Positions 23,557 to 35,719 of a DNA stretch of 64,000 bases are shown one piece after another. The translations under genes and the position numbers were made by a program. The DNA comes from Marisa cornuarietis. Taxonomy: Eukaryota > Mollusca > Gastropoda > Architaenioglossa > Ampullariidae. The stretch is taken from the NCBI GenBank assembly GCA_004794655.1, contig SMMW01000575.1:12351001-12415000 (forward strand), read 5' to 3'. The notes beneath the pieces were generated by a model, which was not told the origin of the DNA, ran no database searches, and saw only the letters and a list, made by a program, of their open reading frames with translations. Position 1 is the first letter of the stretch. Every line of letters begins with the position of its first letter.

Positions 23557-25019
23557 ACAGGGCATTTTGATTTCCACAAAGGACAAAACATGAAACAGAA
23601 AAAGTAAACAGTTACAAAGAACATTCGTGAGTTGCAGTCACAAAAAACACGTTAAAAAGCAGAAGATAAAGAATGAAGCCATGAATGCTGCAGAAGTCGT
23701 CGCATGGGATCCATTTATAAACCTCTAAACACCATCACTTCGCTCTCATGCAAATTCAAGAACACAGATAACCCAGACGTTGGTCAAACGATGACAGGAA
23801 CGATTTTATATTTTTAATCTTTAGATCGTGTCCCTGAAAAAGGACAGCGATAACAGCCGAGCAAGTCACACTCACTCTCAGCCACCATCATTCATAGGCG
23901 CCGCGCACTGCCTCTTAAAATTCACTCTTTTTTTTCCAGCGTGGGTAATAACAATACTCCGATGACCTCCGCTGCGTGTTTTCTCCCTTTGCGCCCACAG
24001 GGGACCTAATAAAACGCGGGGATCGCCATGGACTTCGCAAGGCTACAGGCCGGAGAGAGGGAAGGGAGAGAGAGGAGGGAGAGGGTAAAGAGAAAAAAAA
24101 TTGGGGAGTGCACCTTGGTCCGTTCTCGCTGACCTGCGATGACCCAGACGGCGGAGCCTGAACTAGGCTCGTGAGATTAAGAACCCATTTTGTGACGTCG
24201 GCAGGCGCGTGTCGTCAGAATAGTGCACGTGGCAGATAGCGAGGGGGACGGATGGGAGGACGCAGACGGTGAGTGGTACCAAGCAATTTGCCCCTTCCAT
24301 CCAAGAAGCGTCTAGCAAATATTTGAGTGCTCACAAGTCTCACTGACTGCAGGCTGTGTCCGCTTTGAAACAGCTTCTGAAGGGTCCATCCAACCATCCA
24401 CGCACCCACCTGTACCCCTTTCCCCTAACCCTGTATAAATTAATGTACGAGACTACGGATGCTTAATGGTCACAATTTTAGTAAAAACGTGAAGGAATAT
24501 AAATTGGACTTAGACATCTTGGACAAAGAAATATAAAAAATCAGGGATTCATGCATGCTGTTTCATCAGCTCATGTCTCCCATACAGTTCGCCGTTTAAA
24601 GCCCTTCAAAACCTGGCACGTGGCTAATTTCCGAAGTCTGAAAGTTCCATGTTTCTACCAGATTTGTTGTGGACAGTTTGCCGACCTTTTGTTTGCAGCA
24701 CGAAATCAGCGGATGCGTTTAAACCAAGACAGGTTGTCAACGGTCAAGAAGACTTTGGTAGGTTTACTGATCAAATGTTGCCATCCGTCCTTGGTTATGT
24801 TAATATTTGTTTATATTTTGGCTTAACCTGCTCTGTATCAAAAACCACCCAGAACAAAATCGATGTTTTATTTAACTTTCTAGCTCAGTATGAGGAAAAT
24901 AATTCACCATACAAAAGATACATTCAGAGATTATTATAAAAAGTTAGTATCTCTCCCTCAAAAGAATGTACATCCTGCCTTTTTTGCCAGTGCATCTTCA
25001 AATTGTTATATTTATCGTC

Positions 25020-25107
25020 TGTTGTTGATCGGATGACAAAATGGGTCAGACATATCTTCACAAGTTCCGCAGGGCGACACAATAAAAGAATCTTGAATCT
25101 TGAATCG
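25020..25107 (+). mobile_element. LINE 3' end with AATCTTG repeat tail (probable)
   Basis: AATAAA (25081-25086) is followed directly by about two and a half units of AATCTTG/TTGAATC. Many I/jockey-like non-LTR elements end in an AATAAA-bearing 3' UTR plus a short tandem tail of this kind. The upstream stretch is the presumed 3' UTR. No reverse-transcriptase frame precedes it, so it would be a severely 5'-truncated copy. Its left boundary is unknown. Confidence 0.35.
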
Positions 25108-25337
25108 CAGATCTTGGTGTGTAATTGGGATTCTATGAGCGCTTTTTGTTTCTTGGGAGGGGTATGGCTCCCGCTGGTCTATAAAGCTGTCAGTCTAGAC
25201 GGTGGTAATAAAAATGGAGTCTCCACTGTTGGGAATGCAACAGCCTTGACATTCTTTAAAAAATAAAAAAACACCCAGTCGATTGCGAGTTTGGGGAAAG
25301 TTTGAGCAAGTCGATAGGTAAATAAGTGTGAACTTAC

Positions 25338-25421
25338 CGCTCCATATTGACATAAGTTGTAAGGTCCAAAATGTTCTCCCCCAACCAGTATTTTTCTTCC
25401 TCTCCTACTTGTGACTGTCAT
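25338..25421 (-). CDS. Weak candidate first exon (hypothetical)
   Basis: ATG at 25421 opens 28 codons on the minus strand, ending in phase 0 at GCG|GTAAGTTC (donor GT at 25337-25336). The peptide contains RRGRKILVGGEHFGPYN and has no low complexity. No partner exon, no family. A frame this short next to a donor arises often by chance. Confidence 0.12.
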
Positions 25422-26343
25422 ACACAGCTTTCATACACAACCTCAACCGACATTGTCAAACATTCGACAATACTTGCTCGGTTAAGAAGAAATAAGGTCA
25501 ACGTCACCTATCCGCCTGAAAATAAGCCGAGCTAATAATATTCATTCAATTTGATTAATCTCTATTAATACATATTTAGTTTAATTATTATCAACCTATC
25601 CTGCGTTCTCCTGAAGTTTTTGTTTTATAGACTAAAATAATAAATATACAGGAGCTCCTAGCAGCAGAGAAAACTGGTGGTCTCTCACGGATGCTTGGAG
25701 AGGTCCGATGCGTAGGGACCGACCATGCAGGACCAGCTTCAGTGTAATCGCTCTTATAAACCCGTCTTTGTGGTTTTCATGAGACTAGCCAGCGCCGAGT
25801 GGGATAAATTCTACTAATCCTCTTGTCCAGCCAGTGTTGGTTTGCTTCTGAAGATTGCAAATCATAACAAAGTCTTGTGTCCAGCCAATGCCGTTTGCCT
25901 TTGTAAATAACGCGCACATGGCATCCATCACTGCTATGTGTCTCCACGCAAACAAAACTCCCTGGAGCCACTGGGGCTCTGCATCTTCAATAAACAACGC
26001 AGAATCTGTATCCAGCAATCCTTTGGCTTCATAAACAACTATGCGTTTCGTGGGAGTCTTAGTTTTCGAACTCTTTCTGCCCCAGTCAGGACTGGCATAG
26101 CAAACTCCTGACAGGACTTGTGGCGTCGTCGTCAACACAAAACTTCCATAAAAAGAAATCAGAACACACGATGGGAAGTCATTTATCTGCAACGGATGCA
26201 ATAACTAAAAGTCATATCTAGTAACAAGTATTCATCCAAGAAATCTGTGCTGCGCGGGTTTGTTAGGCACGATCGGGGGTAGTTCAAAGGCACCTAGATT
26301 TTCACACACAAAAATTCCGAAGCCGTTGCTTGTAAGCTTCTTT

Positions 26344-26365
26344 GATGATGATGATGATGATGATA

Positions 26366-26460
<95 letters not shown>
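26344..26460. repeat. GAT microsatellite, 39 triplets
   Basis: This is an almost pure GAT array with one GATAAT interruption near 26362-26367. It creates poly-Asp (plus) and poly-Ser (minus) frames that are artefacts. The purity implies recent expansion. Confidence 0.97.
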
Positions 26461-26464
<4 letters not shown>

Positions 26465-26814
26465 CGTAATCTCTAGACAAATACTCAGCCAGGTCCATAG
26501 TCATAAAAAGAAACTGCTTCATAACTTCAGCTATAAAAGAAGCCAAAATGAGATGAACTACATTGATGCTGGAAATTATTTAGTGCAAACCTCTCGCTCC
26601 AGCCAATCAACGGCAGCCATCAAATGACTGAATAGCCATAAGAAGTGCTAAATCACAAAAACTGCTTCTCTCAAACGTGCATGTAATAACCCGCTCGTGA
26701 AACGGTGGCTGCCGCAGCCAGCACTGGTGTGGGTTATGAGAGATTTCCTCACAAAAGACCTTAGTTAACATGCCCAGCAATGATGGTTCACACAATTAGA
26801 TCTTTATATCTTTC

Positions 26815-26924
26815 TTGACGGCTGGTTGCATGTATGGCTTTTATGTAGTCAATTAATGTTGGTCTACACTTTTAATGCATAAGTCTCTTGTGACGGTTGT
26901 CTACAAGCATGGCTTGAATGTCTT
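26815..26924. repeat. Diverged direct repeat, period about 74 bp
   Basis: GACGGCTGGTTGCATGTATGG (26818 onward) and GACGGTTGTCTACAAGCATGG (26892 onward) align with further similarity downstream (GGCTTTTATG and GGCTTGAATG). This is probably an old tandem duplication. Confidence 0.45.
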
Positions 26925-27027
26925 CACCGATGGTTGTCTAACTGTTTGGTCCCACGTTGATCCACTGTGTCCCTCGGTGAATCTTTTGTCTGTTCACACA
27001 CAAGATATAACACTGTATTGTTTTCAG

Positions 27028-27094
27028 AAAGGGTTTTCTGCAGGCATAAAAACATTATCGTCAGCCATTGCTATCTACAAAATAGGTGCAGATG
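27028..27094 (+). CDS. Weak candidate internal exon (hypothetical)
   Basis: A good acceptor (ACTGTATTGTTTTCAG ending 27027) and a donor (GATG|GTAAGA, GT at 27095-27096) enclose 67 nt that are open in the frame starting KGFSAGIKTL. The exon would be phase 0 in, phase 1 out. No family is recognised. It lies in repeat-rich surroundings next to a tandem duplication, which lowers confidence. Confidence 0.12.
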
Positions 27095-27146
27095 GTAAGA
27101 CTGAGGTCGGCATTCCCTTACCCAGACTCCGCTTTAGACGTGATAC

Positions 27147-27203
27147 TGCAGCTGCAAAAACCACAGCCATGTAGTGCAGCTGCAAAAACACACAGCCATA
27201 TAG
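27147..27203. repeat. 28/29-bp tandem duplication
   Basis: TGCAGCTGCAAAAACCACAG (27147) recurs as TGCAGCTGCAAAAACACACA (27175). Both run into AGCCAT followed by TAG. There are two copies, nearly identical, so this is a recent slip. Confidence 0.9.
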
Positions 27204-28468
27204 CCCCGTTGTCTTGGCGTGCGAATGTCATTACCTCATTATGATGCCAACTGTCGCTTTACCCATCAACCGTAGCTTCATCTCTGCCTTGTGCATCGCG
27301 TACGAGATGCTACATCGCTGCAAATGGACGGAAATCCCTCAGTAGTTCTTTACCCGCCACCTGCCAACTTCTTTTTCCCTTCTTTGTCAGTTGTGGTGAA
27401 ATCGTTGGAATCTGGCACAGCCTCCACGTTACTTAAACCCTGCCACTCAGTGGGTGGTGACAGAGGTTGTCAATGTATCAGAGTACGAAGACCAAGATAA
27501 GACTTCATTGCTAGAGGCTCTGCCTCAGACGGGCAACAAACTTATCTTCCTTTTGCCTTCAGCTTCGTGTCTCCCTCCCCACCCTCCGTATTTTACTGCG
27601 AGGCTGCTTGCCGATCAGCCATTGGTTGTCTTTTGACACAGACACAGCAATTAAATACAGAAACTGTTTATCCTTGCTGCACTAACTCGATTTATTTTAG
27701 CCATGTCAGCATAGGTTGTGTCTCATTTACTTACTTTTATATCATTTCGTTTCTCCCCGCCCACTACCACCTTTAATGAAGATATGGCAACAAAGTATCG
27801 ACCTCAGAGGCAGAATCTGTGATGAGCACGTCCTACTATCGATGTATATTCTTGTTTTTCCAGCTTGTGTTTTTGTCCTGTTTGCTTGTCTCAGAAGTCC
27901 TGTTTATCGCTTCCCAAACTCTAGGGTGCTCCTTTAATGTAATCTCTTAACCCTGCGGTTGAAATGATCATGAAAACGTTTTGTCTGCAGCTTGCACTTT
28001 ACCCGGCTTCAAACTGGCCTCTTAACAGGCGGCTGACAAAATCCCCTAACAGTTTCTTCACACATGGCTGATCAAATACAAGAGACTTGCAAACTTACAA
28101 ACACTTGCCAGGGTGAAAAACAATTCAAGTCTAATAGCATGCTAAATATTCACCACAAGATTTCCAGCTCAGAGCATAATTTCCGGGTCTTAGCGGACAG
28201 GCAACGAATGGATTCCAACGCCCGGTCACGCCACAGTCGGCAATTTCCTGCACGAGACGACCTTGAGGCCAACTGCGCATGCGTGCCGAGCTGGCACCTC
28301 CCACCGTTTAATAGGCTTTCACGCACAGATGGCGCCTGACTACCGCTTCTGTAATCGCCTAGATGTGCTCCTTTATGCATCGTCGCTGACGACTTTAAGC
28401 GTCTCGAGCGGTTCTACGCGTTTCTCGCTGGAGTTATGATGGAAAGCGCAGCCCTTTTCTACTGTATC

Positions 28469-28470
<2 letters not shown>

Positions 28471-28537
<67 letters not shown>
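28471..28537. repeat. CA microsatellite, 67 bp
   Basis: Pure CA array. Open frames through it are artefacts. Confidence 0.97.
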
Positions 28538-28539
<2 letters not shown>

Positions 28540-28540
<1 letters not shown>

Positions 28541-31500
28541 AACACTTACTCCAGTCCCATCAAGGACCGTTGGCTAGAAGGTCTTCTGCCTCTGGACCCG
28601 GTTGACATCATCAGTTCAACTGCTGTCTCCCTTTAGTGCTGTCCCCCTTTCTTCCTTTCCTTTTACTTTCTTGTCTGTTGCTTTCACTTTTTGTTCTTTT
28701 ACAATCACACCATTTTTCTTTTCTTTTTTCTCTACATTTAATTGCTTAAAACACCATACCCGGTCCCTACTCCCCGCAGCGCCATCACTGTCATTCGTGA
28801 AGTTCATCAGTTTGAACTTCTCATAACCTGCTAGTCTTTTTGTGTCCTATCTTAAAAGCTTCACATTCTTAGGAATAAGAACGTTAGAACTCCCGGCCAC
28901 TTCGTCTGAATAATAATATCTCTACTCTACCACAGTTGTAAAGTTGCGCGCAACGGTCTAATCAAAACCAAGAGGTCGAAGAGGTCAAAATGGCTGGCGA
29001 AGGAGAACAGGCAAAAAGAAAGGCGTCGCTGGTACCCATACTGGAAAGACCTCAGATTTTTTTAACGTGTCTAACAATCTTGTCTTGAGACTCTTTTGGT
29101 CTGTTCCAGAGCAATAATCGAATTCGAACAAACGACGTCCAGGCCTGGCTAAGGTCAATGCCACCAGAAGGCCTCGCTTCCGCAGCGTCTCGTTTACAGA
29201 TGTAATCACGCACGAGGGCGTGAAGGAGTTGAGTACAGGCAGCTGCCAGTTTACAGATGTAATCAAGTAAACAGAAAGGTTCTCGAACTGCATGGCTTTG
29301 TAATCGACGTGTCTTCAGAACGAAGAACTGGTCTTCTGCCAAAGTGTTTTGGTCTGTATCCATGAAAGAACCAAAAGCATCATGCAACGAATTGACAAGC
29401 GAGACTAGGATATTCTATCGTTTTGCTTCTTTGTTCCCTCTTTGTTATCTTCTTTCCTTCGTTACTTTATGTACATGTTAATTATTATTTTTATTGTTTG
29501 TTCTTTTTGTCTTTTCTCTTTCCTGCCTTTCCGCTTTCATCCTTTGCATTAATTTCTAGCTTCCTCCTTTGTTCTTCTAATCTCTTATTTCTTTCTCTAA
29601 ATTTGGAATTGTTTTTGCGATTCATCAATAGATCAATCATTCATACTCAGGCGTCTTAGTCTGTGTAAAATGCATGTTTGAAATGTTTGATTTATTTATA
29701 ACATGGTGGACAATAAAGCAGTTAACTATATTGATACAAGTGTAGCCCACCTGCAAACTCCGAGAAACTTAAAATCTGACATCTCGAACCGCAGATCTCA
29801 AACAATAATAAGGGGAAACAAAGGTCAAGTTTACAAAATCTCGCATCAAACATGGAGAAGATCACCATGACAGTGCATTTGTCGGTCGAAAAAACTATTC
29901 GCGGGAGGATGTGAGACAGACGTTACTATTAGCTTGTGACGTGACGGGGGTCGGGGGTCTAATACATGCTATGGCCGAAAAACTGGCATTCGATGACATC
30001 TGGGATGTGTATACTACAAGCTCGTGGTAACATCGAATGCACAGTTTGGAAGTCATGTGATGTCTTTTGCGCACGATCGACGACGACAAAATGGCGCCCG
30101 CGGCAGTTTTGCGTTCGTGTGTCCTAGACAAACAGCTCCGTCGTGGACGTCTTGCCCTTCCAGTCCACAGATGTGAGCATGCCGACAGCTGAGGCCCTGT
30201 TCGTCTGGACTCGACCCAAGTGTTCCTCGGAATACTTGCCTCCTCTGCAGTCCTTTTCACTGAACATTAATTTTTGACATGTGAAATCTGAAAATCAATC
30301 TTACGAATATGAAAATTTTATATCGTTTCAAGAACCTCGGACGTTGCTATTGATCAGCCTGCGCTTGATTATAATCCAGGCCGCAGTTAACCACGGCAGA
30401 CTGCAATCTTGAGTTGTTTTGTTGTTGTTTTTGTGTGTGAATCAAACCACGGGTCATTGGAGATTTTCTGTATAATAAAGTTAAGGTCACTGCAAAGCTC
30501 GTCTGTTCGTCCTCTTTGGACGTAAATGTAAAGAAACTTAAACAATCAGGTTGAGTGATTTATTTTCAATTGTTCCCAAACGTTTTAATTAATTCTAACA
30601 GTATAATTCATTCTAAAATTTTATTAACTGTAATAAATAGAAAACAATTATAACATTTTAATTAAGATACGACAATTAAAACGTTCTAATTAATATAATT
30701 CGTCCAAATTGTTCCAGTTTCTGGTCCCAAAAACAACGCCATTCCGTGATGGCAATAAACTTTTCCTGGTTTGTCCGCAGTCTGAAGGGCAGGTCACCCC
30801 AGCATGAATGCGCAGTACTTGGCCCTTTAGTCTGGGTCAGCAGGCTCGGTATTTCTGCACCGCATCGATCAGAAAAAAATCGATGCGATTCATCGCGGTC
30901 CGCCGCTTTCGTCTTGACAGCCAGCAATTCTCTCTCTCTCTCTCTCCCCCCCCCCCCACCACCACCGCCACCCACCACCTATCCCCAGCCGTTTACACTC
31001 CCAAACCAACAAGTACTGAAAAGCAAGTTGGTTAATCCCAGGAATAACGACTAACCATGGGGCTAGGAGTCACATCGTGGCAGCGGCAGTGCGGATCAGA
31101 GGACGACAGACGTTCCGGCCGCCATGTTTGGGTCAAGGGTCACGAGTCACGGCGACCTGAACGGACAAGTCGGACTGAAAGCGGGGGGCTCGTCCATCAT
31201 CTTGCATCTCTTGAGTATATTGTCTGGCTACAAGCAGCCTGCCTGGAGGGTGAATAAAGTTCCACGTGTCGGAGGAGGGATATGCTGCTAAACTGGACCT
31301 TTTTCTTTATTGTGCAGCTGTGCCTGCGTAGTTTCTGATATGTCCACCTTTTTAAGTGTTTGTTAATTTTGTGTTAATTCTTTTTTATCATTGTACTAGA
31401 GAGATGCAGTGTCAGTAGCGTGAGACTCTACGCCCAAGTATTATTGGCAGTCAGTAGATAAATTTTCCTTCCTATCTTCGTGCTGTCTCTCTTTTTTGTT

Positions 31501-32090
31501 CAGCCATTATATTTCTAACACAAAGTAATCGATAGATTTTGAAATAAAACGCCTTCAAACACCTGCACGCAGACATAAAGACATACATTCATATACAAAC
31601 AAATATGCAAACGTGTGTGTGTGTGTGCGTGCGCGCGCTACTATATATCTAATTATTAGAAAGATGTGCTTTCAGTTCACACAGAATTAACACGTCGCCT
31701 TGTACAGTAGGTGATGACAGAGTTTATAAATGTTGATCTGCTCATGTTAGTGTATATTTGTGCATATATATATATATATAAATATCAAGGCAATGAAATA
31801 AAGCAAATATCTAGCGCATATTTGTTTTCAACGCTTATAACGGACGTCCCTAGTGTGGGTTCTCGATGTCTCTTCTGTTATGGTTGTACTCGTATTCTAG
31901 AGAGTGGTTAATTTATAGTTATTTCTAGTACTGAACGCACTGTTCTAGCGATAACATTATTGAAGGACAAGTAAAATCCCCAATTTCAGCAACTCTACCT
32001 AAGTGTCGGCTGCACAATATTTTTTATTGCAAATTTACTGGCGAATCATGGTGAGGCAATTATTATTGGCGGAGTTAAGATACAGCTGTT
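28540..32090. other. Non-coding stretch, no supported gene
   Basis: It holds pyrimidine-rich DNA (28620-28740; 29420-29600), a repeated 17-mer at 29192 and 29249, a TTAAT-rich block (30560-30700), a TC tract running into a C-run (30930-30958), and TG/GC and TA microsatellites (31615-31640; 31764-31781). No open frame has supporting signals. Confidence 0.55.
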
Positions 32091-32091
32091 T

Positions 32092-32093
<2 letters not shown>

Positions 32094-32155
<62 letters not shown>
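32094..32155. repeat. CA microsatellite, 62 bp
   Basis: Pure CA array. A TG array of similar length follows at 32912-32965, so the two are inverted copies of the same simple sequence about 760 bp apart. Confidence 0.97.
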
Positions 32156-32157
<2 letters not shown>

Positions 32158-32906
32158 ATGCACGCAGACACACACCGAGAACCTAAACCACCTGCTTAGG
32201 AGTTCTGGGTGACGCACTTCACCACATTGGCTTCAACGTTGCTGTGTCCAGTATCGGCACTTTGCTTCGGGCACAGACAACATTTTATAGCAATACACTG
32301 TAATATAGATAAACAGTTCATTCATTTAAAGATCCACGATGAAGTTTGAAATTCTCCAAAGCGAGCGGCCAAATACTACATGCCCAAACGACCCGAAGAT
32401 TCTAAAAGGTTTTTGCGAGAAAAAAGTTCATGGGACCCATAAATCTTGAATTTATTTTTTGATGTTTGCTGTTCAGTCGAGTTGGTGAGCGGCCATGGAA
32501 GCCATGTTGAAAAACTGAAAACCCACGCGAAATTTTACAACGGGTTCTAAAACGGTAAACAGGCCGCAAACAAGAGCCAAACAGGTTTGCCAAATCGTTT
32601 GGGAAAAGTTTTCAATGTAGGTCACTCGGCAAACATGAAAAACAGGGCTGTTTGGGGGAACAAAAAAGTGTTTCGCGTTTCTCGTGTGTTCGCACCTTAT
32701 GCTGGCACACCTATATCAATATCTGTAGTGACATATACCAGACAGCAAGTAAAGGATACTGAAAAAGCTAAGCATATAAACTGAAATATATTGAAACATA
32801 TTTCTCAAACCTTTCTGTCGAAGATTCACTAAATGAGCAGAAAACTTTTCAATATCGGCCTGGAAGTAAAGATCTTTGCTTGATATAGAGATGTAGATAC
32901 AGGTAT

Positions 32907-32911
<5 letters not shown>

Positions 32912-32965
<54 letters not shown>
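32912..32965. repeat. TG microsatellite, 54 bp
   Basis: Pure TG array, complementary in sense to the CA array at 32094-32155. Confidence 0.97.
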
Positions 32966-32966
<1 letters not shown>

Positions 32967-32969
32967 AAG

Positions 32970-35424
32970 CAGCGGTTGTCAGGTTACTTAAAACAATTTA
33001 TAAACACACAAAGGGAAGCTGTTATCATGGACAGTGATCAAACTTTGACTGTTGACCTAGTGACTGTCGCGGGATGAAGGTACATGCTTTATGTAAGAGG
33101 CAAAAAACTCCTCCCCACCCCAGATACCACCCATTCGGACCACGGGCAGCAAGTAAACAGAGTTAGTTTCGTAGACAACTCGCCATGCTGTGGTCTGGTG
33201 AAGCGTGGGTCCTCCTCTCGATAATAAGCTGAATGGGTGTCATGGCAGCCACTTTGCGCGTGCAGTTAATGGCCGTGTGCGCTTGGGTTCCACTTTGTAC
33301 TTACGTCTTTAGTATGGAGGCGAATACTAAGGTGGGAGGAGACAAGCTGTCTGCCGGAGAGGTTGTCGGGAGGTTGTTCACACAGAATGTGTGGACAGGA
33401 TGACTGATGACTGACAAGGATGGGGGAGGGCGCATATAGGTCTCTAACACTCATCCTGAGGGGGTCAGTAGGTCAAGCTCTGACGAAGAACGAGGCGATC
33501 AAACAACTCGGGCAAGTTCTTTGTCCCGCGATCTCTCGCTTTCACCCATTCTCTCAGCTCCATTACTTTCATTCCTTGATTCATTCCTTCATTCACAATT
33601 TTCCTTCCCTCACTCGCGACACATGAGGAAAGGCTTCATACTTTAATGCACTCCGTGCAAATAAACAACAGAAACAAAAAAAAAACCCTCAAGGTTTTAC
33701 CCTTCATTAGCGACATTTTACTGACAAGTGTAACGGGCTAGCAGGAGGAACACTGTAAGCATGATGCATATCTTTTGGGTTTTTTTAATTTCTTTAATTG
33801 TCTGATCTGAAGTCGCAAAAAGACGATGATTGGTGCCAGTGAGAAGCAACCTGCTTATATCGTGTACACTGTACAGTTCTGCTAGAGTTTCTCTCCGACA
33901 TGCTGCCTTCATGACGACTTGAGGGACGAAGTCACCACCATGGATAATCTGGGAACTTCAAACATGCTTCTTTCAAAGAAACAGCTTTAAAATGAGTTAA
34001 AACAAACAGAAAAGTATACGGTGATAATGGTGCAATTCTATTATTAACACAAACGAAAGGGTTTTCCTTCAGCTCCACAAAGTAATGAAGGAGGACTGCC
34101 CGCCCAGAATTTGATACACTATAACACTACCTGATTTTTACCAGAAGATAAAAGACGACGGAAAGGGGATTTGGCTCTGCTTTCCAAATATTTCGTACCC
34201 TGGACATGGTGAACCATCTGCAGTTCGTCCCCGTCCTGCGAGATGGCAAATTGGCTTCATACTACTCTGGTGAAGAAATGAAGTTACAAAACAGAAAAGC
34301 GTTCGTTTTGTTGTTGTTTGTTTGTTTGTTTGTTTTTGTTTTTTTTTTTGTCTTGGCGTTTGAAAAACTTTTATCCTTCTCCTTTAACATAAATCTCAAA
34401 ACAGACTCATTTAGCCTTATTGTTCGTTTCTTAATTAATTAATATGTGTGATGCTCTTCCAGAGTGGGGAACGTTAGTTGTTACCACTGGAAGTTTCTGA
34501 TGGTCACAACAGCGGCAGGAAGGCAGCTCTGGCAGTCTTCCCTCCGTCAAGAGTGGGAAACACTGTTCTGGAACAGCGGATCAAGTTTGCTTGCCAGGTA
34601 TTAATGGTGTCTCCTGTTGCAGAGGCTTCCTCTACGCGTGGTAAGGGGCAAACCGCTCTAACATAAATCACGCAATGTTCCGACAAAGGGGCCGGCAATG
34701 TCGCTGTGTTTATTAACTGGAGACTCGCTGGGATACCAGTAAATCAGGGAGAGGGTGTTGTTGGCAGGATATCGAACACGGATGTGGAGGGAGCTTTGAA
34801 AGCACTCGAGTATCGTACACGATAATAAGCAGCCACGCAACGATCATACGGACGGGTCCTCGAATTTTTCACTCGTTCTCAGCAATCAGGACATCCGGGT
34901 CCTGTCTCCTTCCACACACTTTCTCCTCTCATATTTATTGTCATTTTTTTCTTTACCTTTCTTACCAGCATAAGTTGTTATTCTCATACTTTTAATAATC
35001 CTTTTTTACTCTCTTTTATGGTCTCCTCTGCTACATACTCCTCTGAAGTGCCTGAACAACAAAATAATGAAAAAAATACAAATGTTACCATGATACTTGT
35101 CTTCTGACATTTTTGAAGAAATACAAAACTAAAACATCTGTTAAGAGGCGAGGGACAAACATTATCCACACTACCACGAATATAGAAGGTAGAAAAACAA
35201 TATGCTGCACTGTGACAATAATATACAGAAGAAATGCGATTGAAATTAAACTAGCATGGGTACCCATGGGGACATTTTCTCTCTCTTTCTATTTAATTTT
35301 ACTTGTAAAGCCCCCAGAAAGGACTCGAAAAGTAAGTAAAGTATAGTATGTATAGTATATAGTAAGTAAAGTATGTAAAGTATATAAGGCTCACTTTTAT
35401 TTTATTTCGCGACAAGGCATAATG
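32970..35424. other. Non-coding stretch with one weak exon candidate
   Basis: No gene assembled. It contains the frame at 33305-33454 (listed), a T/G-rich slippage run (34306-34352), a short cysteine-bearing frame near 34520-34640 that lacks a start codon, and AT-rich DNA to 35424 including an AGTA/AAGT simple repeat at 35330-35390. Confidence 0.5.
33305..33454 (-). CDS. Candidate first coding exon, unknown protein (hypothetical)
   Basis: ATG at 33454 opens exactly 50 codons on the minus strand, ending in phase 0 at GAC|GTAAGTAC (donor GT at 33304-33303). The peptide starts MSVRDLYAPSP and is Ser/Pro/Leu-rich with three Cys. It has no obvious signal peptide or recognised domain. A second, internal acceptor-like site (CCTCCCACCTTAG) near the 3' end would give a 22-nt exon instead. 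Chance is a live alternative. Confidence 0.17.
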
Positions 35425-35716
35425 AAGATCTGAGGTAAGGTAAAGGTAAAGGTCATCCCATAACCTTTTCAGGTCGTTGGGGAGTGAGGTGTTAGAGACC
35501 CCACTTTTCTCGGGGCCACATTTACATGAGGGTGGTGCCAATCTCCTCTCCCTCGCTGCCTTACCTTCCCCAACCCTCTATGGAGTCAGGTACCCCATTC
35601 CCGTCAGCTGGGTAGACTGGGGGAAGTTTGCTGCGCTAATCGGGAATTGAACCAGCTCGCTCTCGGTTCGGACGCCAGCGCTCTAACCACTCGGCCATCC
35701 GCTTCCCAAGATCTGA
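35425..35716. repeat. 9-bp target-site duplication AAGATCTGA
   Basis: The same nine bases flank the SINE immediately on both sides, as expected from target-primed reverse transcription. Confidence 0.85.
35434..35707 (-). mobile_element. Complete tRNA-derived SINE, 274 bp, with 9-bp target-site duplication
   Basis: On the minus strand the element starts GGGAAGCGGATGGCCGAGTG. It carries an A-box (TGGCCGAGTGGTTAGAGCGC) and a B-box (GGTTCAATTCCC), the layout of a tRNA(Leu/Ser)-like head. A body of about 190 bp follows, ending in a short tandem tail of TTTACC units (GGTAAA on the plus strand, 35434-35452). AAGATCTGA stands at both flanks (35425-35433 and 35708-35716), a perfect target-site duplication. 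The head is intact enough for RNA polymerase III promoter recognition, so this may be a fairly young copy. Confidence 0.9.
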
Positions 35717-35719
35717 ACG

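Larger units (their letters stand above)
22100..26340. other. Non-coding stretch with simple repeats and a LINE-like tail
   Basis: No supported gene. It contains a TG array (22573-22592), a TTTG array (23527-23556), a palindrome shared between 22436-22447 and 23185-23196 (CCAGACGTCTGG), purine-rich DNA at 24050-24100, an AATCTTG tail at 25081-25107, and a loosely repetitive zone at 25800-26060. Possible short exons (22790-22817 and 25338-25421) are treated as candidates only. Confidence 0.5.

Noticed and set aside
26232..26546. Polyserine and polyaspartate frames
   Set aside because: Pure translation of the GAT microsatellite.
34520..34640. Short cysteine-rich frame (C...C...CC pattern) after a possible acceptor, reminiscent of a small secreted peptide
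   Set aside because: No start codon or signal peptide, only about 40 codons, and no upstream exon. Too weak to call.
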